This document shows positions 35,411-44,595 of a DNA stretch of 64,000 nt, piece by piece (the first letter of the stretch is position 1; each line of letters begins with the position of its first letter). Source of the DNA: Brasilonema angustatum HA4187-MV1 (GTDB lineage Bacteria > Cyanobacteriota > Cyanobacteriia > Cyanobacteriales > Nostocaceae); assembly GCA_019359695.1 (NCBI GenBank), contig JAHHGV010000017.1:62001-126000 (forward strand), given 5' to 3'. The notes under the pieces are model-generated. The model saw only the letters and a list, made by a program, of their open reading frames with translations, was not told the origin of the DNA and searched no databases. Made by a program: the position numbers and the translations under genes.

Positions 35411-35445
35411 AAACCGACAGCCAGCTAAGGAGGTCGGATTTTTTT
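35411..35445 (+). terminator. Hairpin terminator closing the array
   Basis: CCGAC (35414-35418) pairs with GTCGG (35433-35437), then ATTTTTTT. The loop AGCCAGCTAAGGAG is repeated in a weaker version near 35660-35680. Confidence 0.6.
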
Positions 35446-36056
35446 AATTAGGTAAGATAAAATGCCCTCCAGATAGTTTTGGAGGGTACAGAATTAGCTA
35501 CCATCTTTGAAAAATGGGGGCTTTTTTCTACCAGCTATTTGTAATAGTAATTAGATCAAGTTTCCTTTAATTCCCTCAAAAGATTGGGATTTGATTAAGA
35601 ATTTTTGTGCTGGCAAATACACTCGACTAATTAGCCACCGTCTGATCTAAAAAAAACTAACAGCCAGCTATGGTGGTCGTTTTTGAAGTTGAAAATTTCC
35701 GGGGTGTGGCGTGATCGCTCCAACCGGAAGGAGGGCATCTTTCAACGTAGGTGTTTTGTGCAATGTTCATCAAAAAGCCCCTCTATAATAGACTGCAACA
35801 CCTTCAAAATTTCTTTCAGGTACGTTAGTTTATTTTGCAAATATCCCATTAGAGGCGTCTATAAGCCTCATCACAACTAATGTTGTGAAACGCTTACTGT
35901 GTTGGTTTTGCGCTCTGAGAGTAGCGGGTGTGGTGGCGGGAATGGGCGGCGGTAGAATATTTGAAAATAAAAACGATAGTGTGTAGTCTTCTCGGTTGAA
36001 GAATAATTTTTATACCATAAAACGGTTTTTTTAGCATTTTTTTTTAGAATAATTAT
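35446..36056. other. Intergenic, with hairpins, no clear gene
   Basis: CCCTCCA/TGGAGGG forms a hairpin at about 35465-35486. A GGAGGGCATCTTTCAACGTAGG segment (about 35731-35752) is repeated with changes near 37366-37387. I see no convincing ORF. Confidence 0.4.
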
Positions 36057-36302
36057 ATGGAAACAGATTTACATTTAAAATCAAATAAACTATTAAGTTC
36101 TGTTGTCGTTAGACCTGATTTTAGTAGCTTTAACCCGATCAATTCATTCCCAGCTAGGTCACCCGCCAAGACTGGTGGTCTAGAAAATAAGCAACTAGGC
36201 GCTGGCTCTCAAGTAGGTCTGTTGTTTATCAGTGTTTTGTTAGGCATCGTTGTATTAGTACTCGTTACTATGCTGATGCAACAGATGCCATACCCTAGTT
36301 AA
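36057..36302 (+). CDS. Small membrane protein, hypothetical
   Basis: 81 residues. The N-terminal 50 residues are polar and Ser/Pro-rich; residues about 52-74 form one strong membrane helix (GLLFISVLLGIVVLVLVTMLM). No family recognised, no ribosome site seen. It lies between the small-RNA array and the second copy of the ELRGYHLTVK segment, in a decaying region, so it may not be functional. Confidence 0.4.
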   Translation: METDLHLKSNKLLSSVVVRPDFSSFNPINSFPARSPAKTGGLENKQLGAGSQVGLLFISVLLGIVVLVLVTMLMQQMPYPS

Positions 36303-36383
36303 AGCAAGTTGAATTTTTGCCGTGTTTACGGACGATCTACCGAATTGGTAGATTGGCTTTTTACGAATAGGAAATTAATTGCA

Positions 36384-36524
36384 ATGGTACATAATTTTAC
36401 TGAATTACGTGGTTATCACTTAACAGTCAAAACACCGCAAACTAAGTGTGGAAAATTGTTAGAAGAGTTGGCAGCCACTATTAATCCTGGTGTACCACCT
36501 AGACACCATATCTCTCCTAGGTGA
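36384..36524 (+). pseudogene. Second copy of the response-regulator N-terminal segment, truncated
   Basis: MVHNFTELRGYHLTVKTPQT, then GKLLEELAATINPGV: the same segment as upstream of the REC protein at 33174, here in one frame. After PGV the homology ends and the frame closes within 8 codons, with no REC domain. The duplicated DNA spans about 36357-36500 against 33153-33290. Confidence 0.6.
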
Positions 36525-36859
36525 CTCCTGACAGATTGCCAAAACTTAGGTGGGTGAGGGTCAGTTAACAATAGCGCGTCGTCGCCGAGCCACCCTTCAT
36601 AACTCATAATCACCTGCATCTCGATGTGTTTATGGGTGATTTTGGTGTCTGAGAACATTTTTCATCTAAAAAAAAATTGATTTCAAATCTCATATTTGAA
36701 AATGACTGAAATGAACCAAGTATTTATACTTGGATCGATTTCAGCCATCAGACAATCGCTGAAACCCTGATTATCTCCTTCAAAAATTGCTTTTAATAGA
36801 AGCATTTAGCAATAGTTGAAAGTCAAAATCTGCTCCAAAAAATCGAGTCGTCGGGTTTT

Positions 36860-36990
36860 TGGAGCAAAATTTTTGTAGTACACACAGCCTGAAACATTTA
36901 TGGAGAGCTTTTTGAAATGTACTACAAAAATATCGGGCGCAAATTTTGCTTACTCTGGGGATATAGATCCTGCGCCCGATATTTTTTTGT
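36860..36990 (+). ncRNA. Candidate structured RNA with nested stems and terminator
   Basis: ATTTTTGTAGTAC (36869-36881) pairs perfectly with 36919-36931; directly after it ATCGGGCGCA (36932-36941) pairs perfectly with 36971-36980, followed by seven T. Two adjoining perfect stems and a terminal T-run suggest a short structured transcript on the plus strand. No promoter is obvious. Confidence 0.4.
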
Positions 36991-37664
36991 AACTTTAGCT
37001 ACACTTTTTTTGAGTTGACGATAGCAGACGCGGGAGCGAAGCGACCGCGCGGTGGCGGTGCTAATGTTCGGAGTTCGGTGGAATGTTCGGAGTCGCGCGG
37101 GTCAGACGGAAGAATCAGCTTTTGAGATGAGGCAAATGCTAGCGTGCAAATTTGCAAGCACAGGTGATATCAAATCCGTTTATATCGGAATTTTTCCTCC
37201 TTCCTCTCTCTCTCTGTGTCCTCTGCGCCTCTGCGGTTTTTTTATCACTCAGATGCTACCGGATTTGATATGACACCCCAAATTTGATTGATAAGGTAAA
37301 TCTCAAAGAAGTTAGGCGTTCACACAAGTTTAACTTATAAATTTTGGCGGTGACGCCCGACCAGAGGGAGGGCGTCTATCAACGTGGATGATAGCGGCGC
37401 TTGGATGGGGCTGGAAAGCGACCTTTTTGAAAAATGGTATGTTTCTCAATAAACCTACAGCTTATACCATTTCACGAAATCCCTGATACAAATGATTGGT
37501 TTCTAATTCTTTCCCCCTGCTCCGGTGCTCCCTGCTCCCCATTTGTATCAACCTTAAAGTGAAACGGTATTAGTCATTCGCGCTCCAACATCAATAAGTC
37601 TTCAGAAACTACACAAAAGCTGATAGCGTCAAACAAAGAAGAGTCTTTTTGTGGATGTGACAGC
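36991..37664. other. Intergenic region before the ABC exporter
   Basis: A GC-rich repeat patch (about 37025-37115) and CTCTCTCTG/CCTCTGCGCC low-complexity sequence (37200-37240); no gene is supported. Confidence 0.4.
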
Positions 37665-39389
37665 TTGAAAACGCGCTCTAACTATTGGCAGCTTCTACCG
37701 TATATTCGACCCCAATGGCAAACTATCGTTAAGGGGTTCATTGGCATTTTAGGATATGTCCTGGCAACTTTGTCACTTCTGACATATGTGCGTCGATTTG
37801 CAACTGTCTTTGGTGGGGGGGATTTGAAGGCGATCGCCCTACAACTTGCCATCATCGCAGCAGTCTTTCTCGTACGAGGCTTTTTTCAGTCCGTGCAAGA
37901 TATCTACATGGCAAAAGCAGCACTGCGAGTTGCTTTTAACCTCCGTAAAAAAGTTTACTCACATTTGCAAAAGCTCAATCTCAGCTATTTTGAAACTGCC
38001 AAGTCAGGTGATTTATCTTACCGCCTCACTGAAGATATCGACCGAGTTGGGGAAGTTGTGCACAAAGTCTTCCACGACTTTATCCCCTGCATTTTGCAGC
38101 TAGTAGCAATTCCCATTTACATGATTTCTCTGAATTGGCAACTGACATTAGCCATAGTCATCGTTGCACCGTTAATGGGTATTTTAATTGGTTGGTTTGG
38201 TGAACGGTTACGCCGATTCTCTCTTAAAAGTCAAAATCGCATCTCAGACTTATCAGCAATACTCACCGAAGTTGTTAGTGGTATCCGCATAGTACAAGCT
38301 TTTGCTGCAGAAAACTACGAAACTGCCAGGTTTAGTCGGGAAGCAGAACGCACAATGAGCGCGAAATACTCAGTGGAACGGCTCAAAGCAATTCAAATTC
38401 CTATTGTAGGATTCTTAGAAGCTGTGAGTGCTTTAACACTACTATTCGTTGGCGCGGCGCAAATTGCGAATGATAACTTGACGGTGGCAGAGTTTTTCAG
38501 CTACCTGACTGCAGCAGCGTTGTTAATTGATCCTATCGGTCACGTTACGAACAACTACAATGAGTTTAAGCAAGGTGAGGCCTCTGTTGACCGAGTTTTT
38601 GAATTGTTGGCAGTTCAGCCAACTGTGGTAGAAAAATTAGATGCTCTTTTGCTTCCCCAAGTGACTGGTAAGGTGGAATATAGTCGTGTGTCTTTTGCTT
38701 ACAAACCAGGTGAACCTGTCTTAAAAGATATCAGTTTGTTGGCACAGCCGGGAGAAGCGATCGCTCTTGTCGGTGCTTCGGGTGCAGGTAAAACGACTTT
38801 TGTCAATCTTCTCCCCCGCTTTTATGATGCAACTGCTGGTGAGATCTTCATTGACGGCGTTAATATTCGGGATGTTACGCTTGACAGCTTGCGGCGACAG
38901 ATTGGAATTGTTCCTCAAGAAACTATCATGTTTTCTGGAACAATTGCCCAAAATATCGCTTTCGGGCAAGATTCTTTTGAGATGGAAGCGGTAGAGAAAG
39001 CGGCTTCAATTGCTAATGCTCACCAGTTTATTACGCAACTTCCAGATGGTTATCACACATGGGTGGGAGAAAGGGGGGTAAATTTATCTGGTGGACAACG
39101 ACAAAGAATTGCTATTGCACGTGCTGTTTTATTAAACCCCAGAATTCTGATTTTAGATGAAGCCACATCTGCTTTAGATTCAGAGTCGGAAGCTTTGGTA
39201 CAGGAAGCACTGGAACGATTGATGGAGGGGCGAACTGTGTTTATTATTGCTCATCGTTTGAGTACAGTCAGGCGGTGCGATCGCATTTTAGTTCTCGAAC
39301 GCGGGCAAATTGTCGAATCAGGAACTCATGAAGAATTGTTAACGCTTGGGCGTCGCTATGCTAGATTCTACGCGCAGCAGTTTAGTTGA
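37665..39389 (+). CDS. ABC exporter, fused permease-ATPase (MsbA-like)
   Basis: 574 residues, probably from a TTG start because no ATG or GTG fits. The membrane domain (about 15-310) has six helices; the ATPase (about 335-574) has Walker A GASGAGKTT, the Q-loop VPQET, the signature LSGGQRQRIAIARA, Walker B ILILDEATSALD and the switch His in IIAHRLS. It works as a homodimer exporting lipid, peptide or polysaccharide precursors across the cytoplasmic membrane. The substrate is unknown. It is an intact gene amid a decaying region. Confidence 0.92.
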   Translation: MKTRSNYWQLLPYIRPQWQTIVKGFIGILGYVLATLSLLTYVRRFATVFGGGDLKAIALQLAIIAAVFLVRGFFQSVQDIYMAKAALRVAFNLRKKVYSHLQKLNLSYFETAKSGDLSYRLTEDIDRVGEVVHKVFHDFIPCILQLVAIPIYMISLNWQLTLAIVIVAPLMGILIGWFGERLRRFSLKSQNRISDLSAILTEVVSGIRIVQAFAAENYETARFSREAERTMSAKYSVERLKAIQIPIVGFLEAVSALTLLFVGAAQIANDNLTVAEFFSYLTAAALLIDPIGHVTNNYNEFKQGEASVDRVFELLAVQPTVVEKLDALLLPQVTGKVEYSRVSFAYKPGEPVLKDISLLAQPGEAIALVGASGAGKTTFVNLLPRFYDATAGEIFIDGVNIRDVTLDSLRRQIGIVPQETIMFSGTIAQNIAFGQDSFEMEAVEKAASIANAHQFITQLPDGYHTWVGERGVNLSGGQRQRIAIARAVLLNPRILILDEATSALDSESEALVQEALERLMEGRTVFIIAHRLSTVRRCDRILVLERGQIVESGTHEELLTLGRRYARFYAQQFS

Positions 39390-39559
39390 AGTCACTCGCG
39401 CTCGTCGCAAAGCGACGAGCGCGTCTCCGTTTGGCGCAGCCGTGCCGCAGGCTCAGGAGATACGCTAAAATTCAAAATTCACGCATCACCGTTCGCGCAG
39501 CGTGCCCGTAAGCGCAAGCGCACGCGACTTGGGCGAACGCGCAGCGTGTCCGTAAGGAC

Positions 39560-39778
39560 TTACAAGAACGAAATAAGCGCCCCATCCTCTCTAACCTGAG
39601 AGATAGCGGCAGTATTGAGCAAGATGCCGATTTGGTGCTAATGCTTTACCGAGATGATTCTTACAACAATGATACGCAAGATAGAGGAATTGCCGAATTG
39701 ATCGTTGCAAAGCATCGTAATGATCCAACTGGCACTGTCAAGTTGCTTTTTGACTCGCACCTTACGATACTAGTTTAG
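39560..39778 (+). pseudogene. Replicative DNA helicase (DnaB) C-terminal fragment
   Basis: The frame reads RPILSNLRDSGSIEQDADLV, then LMLYRDDSYN, DRGIAELIVAKHRND and PTGTVKLLFD, and stops at 39776. This is the end of DnaB, including the SGSIEQDAD and KHRNGPTG motifs. About 400 N-terminal residues are missing; the upstream junction is a GCGCAGCGTGTCCGTAAGGAC repeat. Confidence 0.8.
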
Positions 39779-39975
39779 AAATTTCTTTCCGTAAAAGTGG
39801 CGCGATACCACGAAGTGGTTGCCAAGGGCATCGCACTTTGATCTAAAATCATCTATCACTTGCCGTAGACGTGATAATGGTACAACTGATCCTGGTACCA
39901 GTACACACAGATGGTACTTGTTTTCAACCTGTGGCACTATTGAAACTGACAGTTGCAGTAGAAAGGACGATCTTG

Positions 39976-41043
39976 ATGAGCACCAGACAGATTGCGCTTG
40001 TCGCAGGTTCGACAGGCATTGTGGGCAAGAACCTTTGCGACCACCTTGTAAGGACGAGCGATTGGACGGTGTACGGGCTAGCCCGCAACCCATCGACAGA
40101 GCAAGGAATCCTTCCCGTTTCGGCAAATCTGCTCGACCGTGACGAACTGAAGTCGGCACTGGTCCAAATCGATGTGACGCACGTTTTTTTCTGTACCTGG
40201 TCTCGTCAGGCTACCGAGCAAGAGAACTGCGATGTCAATGGTGCGATGCTTCGCAACCTGCTTGAGGCGTTGGATGAGGCACCCAGGCTTACTCACGTTG
40301 CGCTTGTAACCGGCACGAAGAATTATCTAGGCTCGTTCGAGACCTATGGACAAAGCAGGTTGGACACGCCGTTTCGGGAGGAGCAGCCTCGTGTCCCTGG
40401 TCTGAACTTCTACTACGTGCTGGAAGATATTCTGTTTGAAAAGGCAGCACAGCGAGGCTTTAAGTGGAGTGTTCACAGGCCATCAACGATCATTGGCTAC
40501 GCACTCGGCAACGCGATGAACATGGGCGTCACACTTTCAGTGTACGCGACTATCTGCCGCGAAACCGGACGCCCCTTTGTCTTTCCCGGCTCGTCCCAGC
40601 AGTACAACAGCTTGGTCGATGTTACCGACGCACGTCTGCTCGCACGGCATATCGAGTGGGCTTCGATTACGCCTGAAGCCGCCAACCAGGCTTTCAACAT
40701 CGTCAATGGTGATATCTTCCGCTGGCGCTGGCTGTGGCCACAGCTCGCGGCATTCTTTGGCATTGAGGCCGCACCTTACCCTGGGTATGCGACTCCTTTG
40801 GCTGAACAGATGAGAGAGGCTGAACCAGTGTGGGATGGTATTGTTGTTCAACACGGTCTCAAGCCGCATTTGTTGACCCAACTTGCCTCTTGGTGGCATA
40901 CTGATGCAGATTTGGACCGGGAAATCGAATGCCTCAACGATATGTCTAAGAGCAGGGGCTTTGGATTTCTCGATTATCAAAAAACGCTGCTGTCCTTCCT
41001 TGATCTCTTCGAGAGATTACGCCACGAGAATATCATTCCTTGA
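39976..41043 (+). CDS. PRISE-type SDR (progesterone 5-beta-reductase-like)
   Basis: 355 residues from the ATG preceded by AAAGGAC. The frame is open for 35 codons more upstream, but that part has no family likeness. The extended-SDR motif AGSTGIVG is near residue 9; VFFCTWSRQATEQENCDVNG, TGTKNYLG, the catalytic-like FYYVLEDILFEKA (Tyr and Lys spacing of PRISE enzymes) and HRPSTIIGYALGNAMN follow. PRISE enzymes reduce activated C=C bonds of enones with NADPH. GC-rich with long ORFs on other frames, so horizontally acquired, probably from a proteobacterium. Confidence 0.85.
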   Translation: MSTRQIALVAGSTGIVGKNLCDHLVRTSDWTVYGLARNPSTEQGILPVSANLLDRDELKSALVQIDVTHVFFCTWSRQATEQENCDVNGAMLRNLLEALDEAPRLTHVALVTGTKNYLGSFETYGQSRLDTPFREEQPRVPGLNFYYVLEDILFEKAAQRGFKWSVHRPSTIIGYALGNAMNMGVTLSVYATICRETGRPFVFPGSSQQYNSLVDVTDARLLARHIEWASITPEAANQAFNIVNGDIFRWRWLWPQLAAFFGIEAAPYPGYATPLAEQMREAEPVWDGIVVQHGLKPHLLTQLASWWHTDADLDREIECLNDMSKSRGFGFLDYQKTLLSFLDLFERLRHENIIP

Positions 41044-41176
41044 AAGCAGCAATTCATCACTTAAGTGGTATGAACAATTGTGTATGTAAGTCGCAGTTCC
41101 TGAGTTTGCAGACTGTTCCTTAAGTACAGAATTTGTCGGACAACTCATCAGGTGGCGTTTTGGCTATTTTCATCCC

Positions 41177-41359
41177 TTAATCCAACATTCCACCCAATGT
41201 GTTGGAGACATGCTTCTGGCGTTGATGACGATTACTGTCGTAGATGGACAAAGTGCGGGCATCGGCGTGACGGCTGAGGGCTTGGGCACCGCGCGTATCA
41301 CCATCAGATGAATTGAGGTAGCTGGTTATCGCGCTATGTCTAATCTGGTGAGGCGACAT
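41177..41359 (-). pseudogene. Tyrosine recombinase (integrase) C-terminal fragment
   Basis: 60 residues. MSPHQIRHSAITSYL has the HxxR box, LSRHADARTLSIYD the second His and the catalytic Tyr of phage-type integrases. The N-terminal domain and first Arg are absent. Confidence 0.75.
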
Positions 41360-41405
41360 AACTTTAGTAATACGAAGTTGCCAAAGATAGTATTGTTACA
41401 TTTCG

Positions 41406-41606
41406 TTATATTGAACACAACCAGGAAAATCCGACTTCTCCTTTGACAGTGGTTGGATTGTTCATCAACCACTGACACTGCTCAATCAAAACGGTCTCTA
41501 AAGAATCGAGGGTATCAAACACTTCATTGGCTAATCGTTCTCTAAGTAATGGCCAGATACACTCGGTAAGGCGCTGTTCTGGGCTCAAACTTCTCTCAAA
41601 ATTCAA
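41406..41606 (-). pseudogene. IS630-type transposase C-terminal fragment
   Basis: 66 residues: LSPEQRLTECIWPLLRERLA, then FDTLDSLETVLIEQCQWL. It resembles the end of IS630 DDE transposases (SPELNPAERLWP...), with the catalytic Glu in TECIW. Only the tail is left. Confidence 0.6.
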
Positions 41607-41800
41607 AAAAAAGATTCTTTAATTTTGAACTTTGTGCAGGAAGGTGGGTTAGTGTGATTGTCTGCTACGAGCATCTAGGAGAACGGATAACAGACGAAAT
41701 CCAAGCTTTTTCTGAGCAATGGAAGCTTTTCGAGATGTGACAGGGGTGACTGATGTGGAGATATTTACCAACCCTTTTACCGACCCGAAAAAGTGTCTTA

Positions 41801-41926
41801 TATCGTGTCCGGTTAAAGACTTATCATTAAGGCTGTAAGGGAGCAGGGGGTAGGGAGCACCGGAGAAAGAGTTTTCAGGTTTTGGCACAGATGCACCGAA
41901 TTATAACTAATTAGGCGGACATGGTA
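41801..41926. mobile_element. 126-bp MITE, copy 1
   Basis: Begins TATCGTGTCCGGTTAAAGA and ends GGCGGACATGGTA; the ends are imperfect inverted repeats (TATCGTGTCCG against TACCATGTCCG). Differs from copy 2 (50290-50415) by only a couple of bases over 126. Such ends are usual for IS630-type elements with TA targets. Confidence 0.7.
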
Positions 41927-42159
41927 TTACCCATATAGATTTGAGGCTTTCAGGTGGATGGAATAACAGCCCCATAAAATGGGGACTTCGACCTGTCCTA
42001 ATTTGGTGACTACTAGACTTAGTTTCTCGTTCCTTTCCAGAGGCAAGGAACGAGAGAATCTCTGATTTTGTGAGTCAGCACGGCGCAGGAGACGGGCGTT
42101 CTCGATAGCCCTCCGGGAACGCCTGTCGCCTGAGGCCACATTCTAAGAAAGCGGGAGGA
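41927..42159. other. Intergenic, dispersed GC-rich repeats
   Basis: The GCGCAGGAGACGGGCGTTCTCG and GGCCTCAGGCGACAGGCG-type modules near 42080-42140 recur near 45125-45260. No gene. Confidence 0.45.
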
Positions 42160-44595
42160 TCACGGGCGTGTGTCAGTAGGAAAATCCTGGCAGTCTTCTA
42201 TCGAATTTTCATAACGACTTGGTAGTAGAGATGTGGAAACAGCCGATTGTGAACTGTCTTCGGATATTCCTGTCCAAGGTGTGGTAGGAGTCTCTATCTC
42301 TTCTAAAGAAAAACTCCCTACTGAGTTGTGTTGAAGCAAACTTCGTTCGCTGTGTTGACTACTCAACAAAGCGAGCGCATCTAAAGCCTGGGATGCAGAT
42401 TGATAACGTTGTTGGAAGTCTTCCCGCACCATTTTAGTAAGAATATTTGACAACGAGTGGCTGACGTATGCCTTATCAACCCATTTCAATTCTCCATTGG
42501 CATCTCTTTCTATTTCGTGGGGAGCCATGCCAGTCAAGGCTTTGATGCCAATCATGCCGACTGCATAGATATCACTACTATATTGTGGACGTCCGTAGCA
42601 TTGCTCACTTGGTGCATAACCCCGAGTGCCAATTCCAATGGTGAAGGCAGTTTGCTCTGAATGATCCAGGACTTGTGTTGTAACTTCTTTAACGGCACCA
42701 AAGTCAATCAGAACCAGTTTGCCGTCTGAGTCTCGTCGTATGATGTTACTGGGCTTAATGTCTCGGTGAATAACGTTATTGTTGTGAACAAATGCCAATG
42801 TTTCTAATAAATCCTGTAAAATCTCGATAACTCGTGTTTCTAGAAGCCGTTGACCTGGCAACATTTCCTGGCTAAGAGCATGACCAATTATATATTCTTG
42901 AACTAGGTAAAATTCTTCATCTTCTTCAAAATAAGCTAAAAGTTGTGGTATTTGTTTGTAAATTCCCAGTTTTTGTAGGCTTTGAGCTTCGGAACTAAAC
43001 AAACGTCTAGCGATCGCCAACTGCTCTGGTTTGCTGTTAGCTGGTTTTAACTGCTTGACAACACACAAAGGGTTATCTGGAAGTTTGGTATCTTCAGCAA
43101 TGTAAGTTTCGCTAAATCCACCTGAACCAAGAACTTTGACAATTTTGTAGCGTCCATCCAAGATTTTTCCTGATACTGCCATCTCCCTTTTCTGTAACAA
43201 ATCTTTCAAGTCATCCTGCTGGCTAAGGATTTCTTGAACAACACGGTGAGAGGAATATTTTTGGAAAATATCGAGTAATTGGCTTTTCCTGATAATTTCT
43301 CTTGCTGCTTCTGTTCCCAGGTAACCGAGTCCAATCATGGCGATCGCCACCACCGGTACCGCAGTCGGCAAGATGAGTAAATTGTAGACAAAGGTGAGAT
43401 AGCTAATACCTCCCCAAGTTATAGCGAGGGCGATACTAATGACAAATCTAGTTATACCTCTTTTTCTTAAGGTAATAATAACTGCACATCCACTCACTAA
43501 ACAAAGCACAAATAAACCACGGATGAATGGATTCTCAATTGCTTCGCTGATTGCTTTATCTTGCATTAAAGTTGCGATCGCGTTGGCGTGAACCTCCACC
43601 CCTGACATTCGCTCTGGATACAACCAATTGCCCATAGCCGGGACTGAATGATAATCGTCCCCCTTGTCTGACTTAGCTGTTGCTCCAATTAGCACAATTT
43701 TGTCTTTAAAAAGCTTGCGCTGCTGCAAATTGTTCCAGTTTTCTGGATCGAGTACGTACCAAAAGGGAACTTGGTCAAATGTCTCTGCTGGCCCGTAAAA
43801 ATGTATGCGATCGCCCTTGGGTGGAGGATAATTTACTTCGGCTGCTCTTAATGCTGCTTCATCAAAAGAGAGCATCTTCACTGTTAAAGTATCTTCTTTA
43901 TCGATGACCTTGGGGTACTCATTAGCCAGTTTGTGAATTCTGCCATCTATCTCTAGAGGGAAATTAACAGAGCCAATTGCCACAGATCCAATGCGAAACA
44001 TTTGCCGGGGCTGTGTCAATTGCATGACAGGACCTTGAGGTGTTTGAGACTCTTCGTAGAGTTCAGCCAGAGTCACTTTACTTCCATAGCGTTGCAGCGA
44101 CTGTCGCAACTTTTGATCATCTTCAACACCGTAACTACTTGGCGTACTAAAAACTACATCTAACGCAACAGAACGTGCCCCTGCCTTGATTAACTTCTCA
44201 ATCACTTGAGCATATGCAGCACGTTTAAAGGGAAAAGCTTGGAGTGGTTCAAAGAAACTATATTTTTGTGGATCTGCTTTATAGTATTGCTCGCCAAGTG
44301 ATATGGACTGTTCATCTATTGCCAAAATCACAATATCTTTCGGAGGGGTTTGTGGTTTTCGTAATAGATAAAATGTACTTTGAGCTTGGCTCTCCATGAA
44401 ATTAGCCAAGTTCACATTCGAAGCTGCCAGGAGTGTAGCACCCACTGCGCAAACACCAGCAAGTAAATGACCCAAACGAGCTAATCGCTTTGATCGACGT
44501 GCTGATACCGTCAAAGTTGCTTTTGTAGAATTCTTTGACGGTCGATTGGCAGCAGAGACGTTTTTTTTGGTTAATGTTGTAGGTTCTGGTGCCAT
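42160..44595 (-). CDS. CHASE2-domain Ser/Thr protein kinase
   Basis: 811 residues. The order is: membrane helix (about 42-62); extracytoplasmic CHASE2 sensor (about 65-380; PKDIVILAIDEQS, GARSVALDVVF, KIVLIGATA, GVEVHANAIATL); three membrane helices (about 385-455); cytoplasmic Hanks-type kinase (about 500-760) with GSGGFSETY, the lysine in CVVKQLK, HRDIKPSN, DFGAVK and GTRGYAPSE. The tail is Ser/Thr-rich. It should sense an external signal and phosphorylate unknown targets. The catalytic residues are all present. Monocistronic. Confidence 0.93.
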   Translation of the reverse strand: MAPEPTTLTKKNVSAANRPSKNSTKATLTVSARRSKRLARLGHLLAGVCAVGATLLAASNVNLANFMESQAQSTFYLLRKPQTPPKDIVILAIDEQSISLGEQYYKADPQKYSFFEPLQAFPFKRAAYAQVIEKLIKAGARSVALDVVFSTPSSYGVEDDQKLRQSLQRYGSKVTLAELYEESQTPQGPVMQLTQPRQMFRIGSVAIGSVNFPLEIDGRIHKLANEYPKVIDKEDTLTVKMLSFDEAALRAAEVNYPPPKGDRIHFYGPAETFDQVPFWYVLDPENWNNLQQRKLFKDKIVLIGATAKSDKGDDYHSVPAMGNWLYPERMSGVEVHANAIATLMQDKAISEAIENPFIRGLFVLCLVSGCAVIITLRKRGITRFVISIALAITWGGISYLTFVYNLLILPTAVPVVAIAMIGLGYLGTEAAREIIRKSQLLDIFQKYSSHRVVQEILSQQDDLKDLLQKREMAVSGKILDGRYKIVKVLGSGGFSETYIAEDTKLPDNPLCVVKQLKPANSKPEQLAIARRLFSSEAQSLQKLGIYKQIPQLLAYFEEDEEFYLVQEYIIGHALSQEMLPGQRLLETRVIEILQDLLETLAFVHNNNVIHRDIKPSNIIRRDSDGKLVLIDFGAVKEVTTQVLDHSEQTAFTIGIGTRGYAPSEQCYGRPQYSSDIYAVGMIGIKALTGMAPHEIERDANGELKWVDKAYVSHSLSNILTKMVREDFQQRYQSASQALDALALLSSQHSERSLLQHNSVGSFSLEEIETPTTPWTGISEDSSQSAVSTSLLPSRYENSIEDCQDFPTDTRP

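Noticed and set aside
40464-40980. ORFs in other frames of the PRISE gene
   Set aside because: Same reason: shadow frames of a GC-rich gene with clear SDR motifs.
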